A DNA stretch of 6,760 bases, taken from Intestinibacter sp034113885. GTDB taxonomy: Bacteria; Bacillota; Clostridia; Peptostreptococcales; Peptostreptococcaceae. This document shows positions 5,584 through 6,760 of the stretch, piece after piece. Positions within the stretch are counted from its first letter, which is position 1, and each line of letters starts with the position of its first letter. A program made the position numbers and the translations under genes. The notes beneath the pieces were generated by a model, which was not told where the DNA came from, did not search any database, and saw only the letters and a list, made by a program, of their open reading frames with translations. The stretch lies in assembly GCF_034113885.1 (NCBI RefSeq), contig NZ_JAXEWM010000225.1, positions 1-6,760 on the forward strand, written 5' to 3'.

Positions 5584-6090
5584 GTGGATCAAAAAAAGAT
5601 AGGTAGTTTTCTAAAAGAACTGCGCAAGGAAAAGGGCATTACTCAGGAACAGTTTGCCGAAAAATTAGGTGTATCTAGTAGAACTATATCGAGATGGGAA
5701 ACTGGTTCAAATATGCCAGACATTGACATTCTTATTCAGATTGCAGATTATTACGATGTAGAAATTAGAGAAATTTTAGATGGAGAAAGGAAAAGCGAGA
5801 AAATGAACAAGGACTTAGAAGAAACTGTACTTAAGGTAGCGGATTATAGCAATAAGGAAAGAGAAATAATTACAAAGCGAATGCATATTTTATTTTTGAT
5901 AGGTGTTATATGTTTTGTCGTATATATGTCTTTAGAAGCTTTAGGAATGGCTGATAGTGGATTTACAGAAAAAATTGCTAGTTTTGCACTTGGATTTTCA
6001 TTTGGGATGTTAATTGTCGGTGTGATTTATACAAGTAGATATATGGTCAAAATTAGAGAGTTTAAAATGAGAATGTTAAAGCGCGGATAG
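5584..6090 (+). CDS. XRE-family regulator with C-terminal membrane hairpin
   Basis: A 168-residue protein with a GTG start. Residues 5-65 form a classic Cro/C1-type helix-turn-helix: IGSFLKELRKEKGITQEQFA, then EKLGVSSRTISRWETGSNMP, then ILIQIADYYDVEIREIL. The recognition helix is intact. A linker (66-98) precedes two hydrophobic segments at about 101-120 and 130-150, then a very basic end (KMRMLKRG). This puts the DNA-binding domain at the inner face of the membrane, an architecture common among Clostridia, Lactobacillales and relatives. The signal is unknown. It could regulate itself, the upstream membrane cluster or distant genes; no sequence here decides this. It is separated from the cluster by 128 bases with an inverted repeat, so it probably has its own promoter. 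The next gene is convergent. Confidence 0.9.
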   Translation: MDQKKIGSFLKELRKEKGITQEQFAEKLGVSSRTISRWETGSNMPDIDILIQIADYYDVEIREILDGERKSEKMNKDLEETVLKVADYSNKEREIITKRMHILFLIGVICFVVYMSLEALGMADSGFTEKIASFALGFSFGMLIVGVIYTSRYMVKIREFKMRMLKRG

Positions 6091-6127
6091 ATTATAATAA
6101 AAGATGATACTTTTTATATATTATTAA

Positions 6128-6191
6128 TATATTTAACAACTTTGTTATATAAGTTTGGTTATATTTCTTTATCACAAAGTTGTTAAATATA
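6128..6191. repeat. Long near-perfect inverted repeat between convergent genes
   Basis: Bases 6128-6144 are the exact reverse complement of 6175-6191 (17 bp), and 6145/6174 add one more pair, around a loop of about 28 bases that can pair a little further. Neither side has a T run, and the loop is long, so it is not a textbook terminator. Its position between two convergent genes would suit a two-way transcript end or mRNA-stabilising hairpin. A very small mobile-repeat remnant is the other choice. The arms contain AAAGTTGTTA, also seen at 2040-2049. The remainder of 6091-6237 holds only a short ACAATG...CATTGT repeat (6195-6214) and no gene. Confidence 0.75.
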
Positions 6192-6237
6192 ATTACAATG
6201 GATAGAGTCATTGTCTATAGTATTTAGGCTGTAAAAA

Positions 6238-6726
6238 CTACATTTCCATAAATTCAATAGAATTACCATGTTGCTCAATAATAGACACTAAATCTGATGA
6301 ATTTAACCATACTGTTGCCGTATTATCATTAGGATGGACACCTATCAAAGCTTCACGGAATGATTCATCAAATATTACCTTTACTTTGCACTCCTCGTCA
6401 TTTAGAATACCAAATGGAGTTACAGCGCCTTTTGTAAGTCCTAAAATTTTGCTTAAATCATTTTCAGAAGCGAAGGTCAATGGTCTTGAGCCTAATTTTT
6501 CTCTTAGAGATTTTAGTTGTACTCTCTTATCCTCTCTTATAACAACAAGGTAATAGTTCTTTTTCTTGTCGTCTCGAATAAATAAATTTTTGGCTATTGC
6601 ATCTAGGTTTGGTAAGTTTAATTCCAACATTTCGTCGATTGTATATACTGCATTGTGTTCAACGATATCGAACTCAATTTTTCTGTCTTTTAAAAATTTA
6701 ATGACAGCTTGTGCTTGTTCAGTCAT
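6238..6726 (-). CDS. YbaK/ProX-type aminoacyl-tRNA deacylase, ProXp-ala-like
   Basis: A 162-residue free-standing editing-domain protein of the YbaK/prolyl-tRNA-synthetase-associated superfamily. Such proteins hydrolyse mischarged tRNAPro in the cytoplasm; the ProXp-ala group removes alanine and the YbaK group removes cysteine. Seen here: HNAVYTIDEM (24-33); the conserved lysine at 46 in AKNLFIRD; LREKLGSRPLTFAS (74-87); LGLTKGAVTPFGILND (95-110), the glycine-rich substrate loop; and GVHPNDNTATV (129-139). This set and the full length fit ProXp-ala (often annotated proX or prdX) better than YbaK, but substrate choice is inferred. AGGAGG (complement of 6736-6741) lies nine bases before the ATG. 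It is transcribed toward the XRE-type gene, with the long inverted repeat between them. It is probably unrelated in function to the rest of the window. Confidence 0.93.
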   Translation of the reverse strand: MTEQAQAVIKFLKDRKIEFDIVEHNAVYTIDEMLELNLPNLDAIAKNLFIRDDKKKNYYLVVIREDKRVQLKSLREKLGSRPLTFASENDLSKILGLTKGAVTPFGILNDEECKVKVIFDESFREALIGVHPNDNTATVWLNSSDLVSIIEQHGNSIEFMEM

Positions 6727-6760
6727 ACTTTATTTCCTCCTCTGATATAAAATTTTTAAT

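Overview
This AT-rich window looks like the chromosome of a low-GC, anaerobic Clostridia-type Firmicute. The reasons are strong AAGGAGG-type ribosome sites, ATA- and AAA-rich codon use, a [4Fe-4S] aldo/keto reductase, an iron-sulfur-flavoprotein-like enzyme and a free-standing prolyl-tRNA-editing protein. The species cannot be fixed from this sequence. No rRNA, tRNA, CRISPR array, transposase or integrase was seen.

Positions 1-1901 hold a redox module on the + strand. It consists of the C-terminal three quarters of a ferredoxin-domain aldo/keto reductase, a small flavoprotein with a compact four-cysteine motif, and a MerR regulator with a cysteine at residue 52, the position used by the aldehyde-responsive AdhR type. 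A strong hairpin terminator follows. The genes look like an inducible detoxification or electron-transfer unit with its own regulator.

Positions 2002-5455 hold a compact six-gene + strand cluster behind one plausible promoter. Two pairs of genes overlap by ATGA and the other gaps are short. In order it encodes a two-helix membrane protein, a small three-helix membrane protein, a membrane-anchored protein with an extracytoplasmic beta-rich domain, a soluble beta-rich protein, a maltose/galactoside-type O-acetyltransferase, and a second two-helix membrane protein. The first and last proteins are divergent paralogues: they share a motif with identical spacing, the same membrane hairpin and the same tail motif. 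Five of the six products have no function I recognise. This is the most likely place for something undescribed, possibly a membrane or cell-surface modification unit.

Positions 5456-6237 hold an XRE-type regulator with a C-terminal membrane hairpin, using a GTG start. It is preceded by an 8-bp inverted repeat and followed by a long near-perfect inverted repeat that does not look like a standard terminator. Positions 6238-6726 hold a convergent - strand gene for a YbaK/ProX-type aminoacyl-tRNA deacylase.
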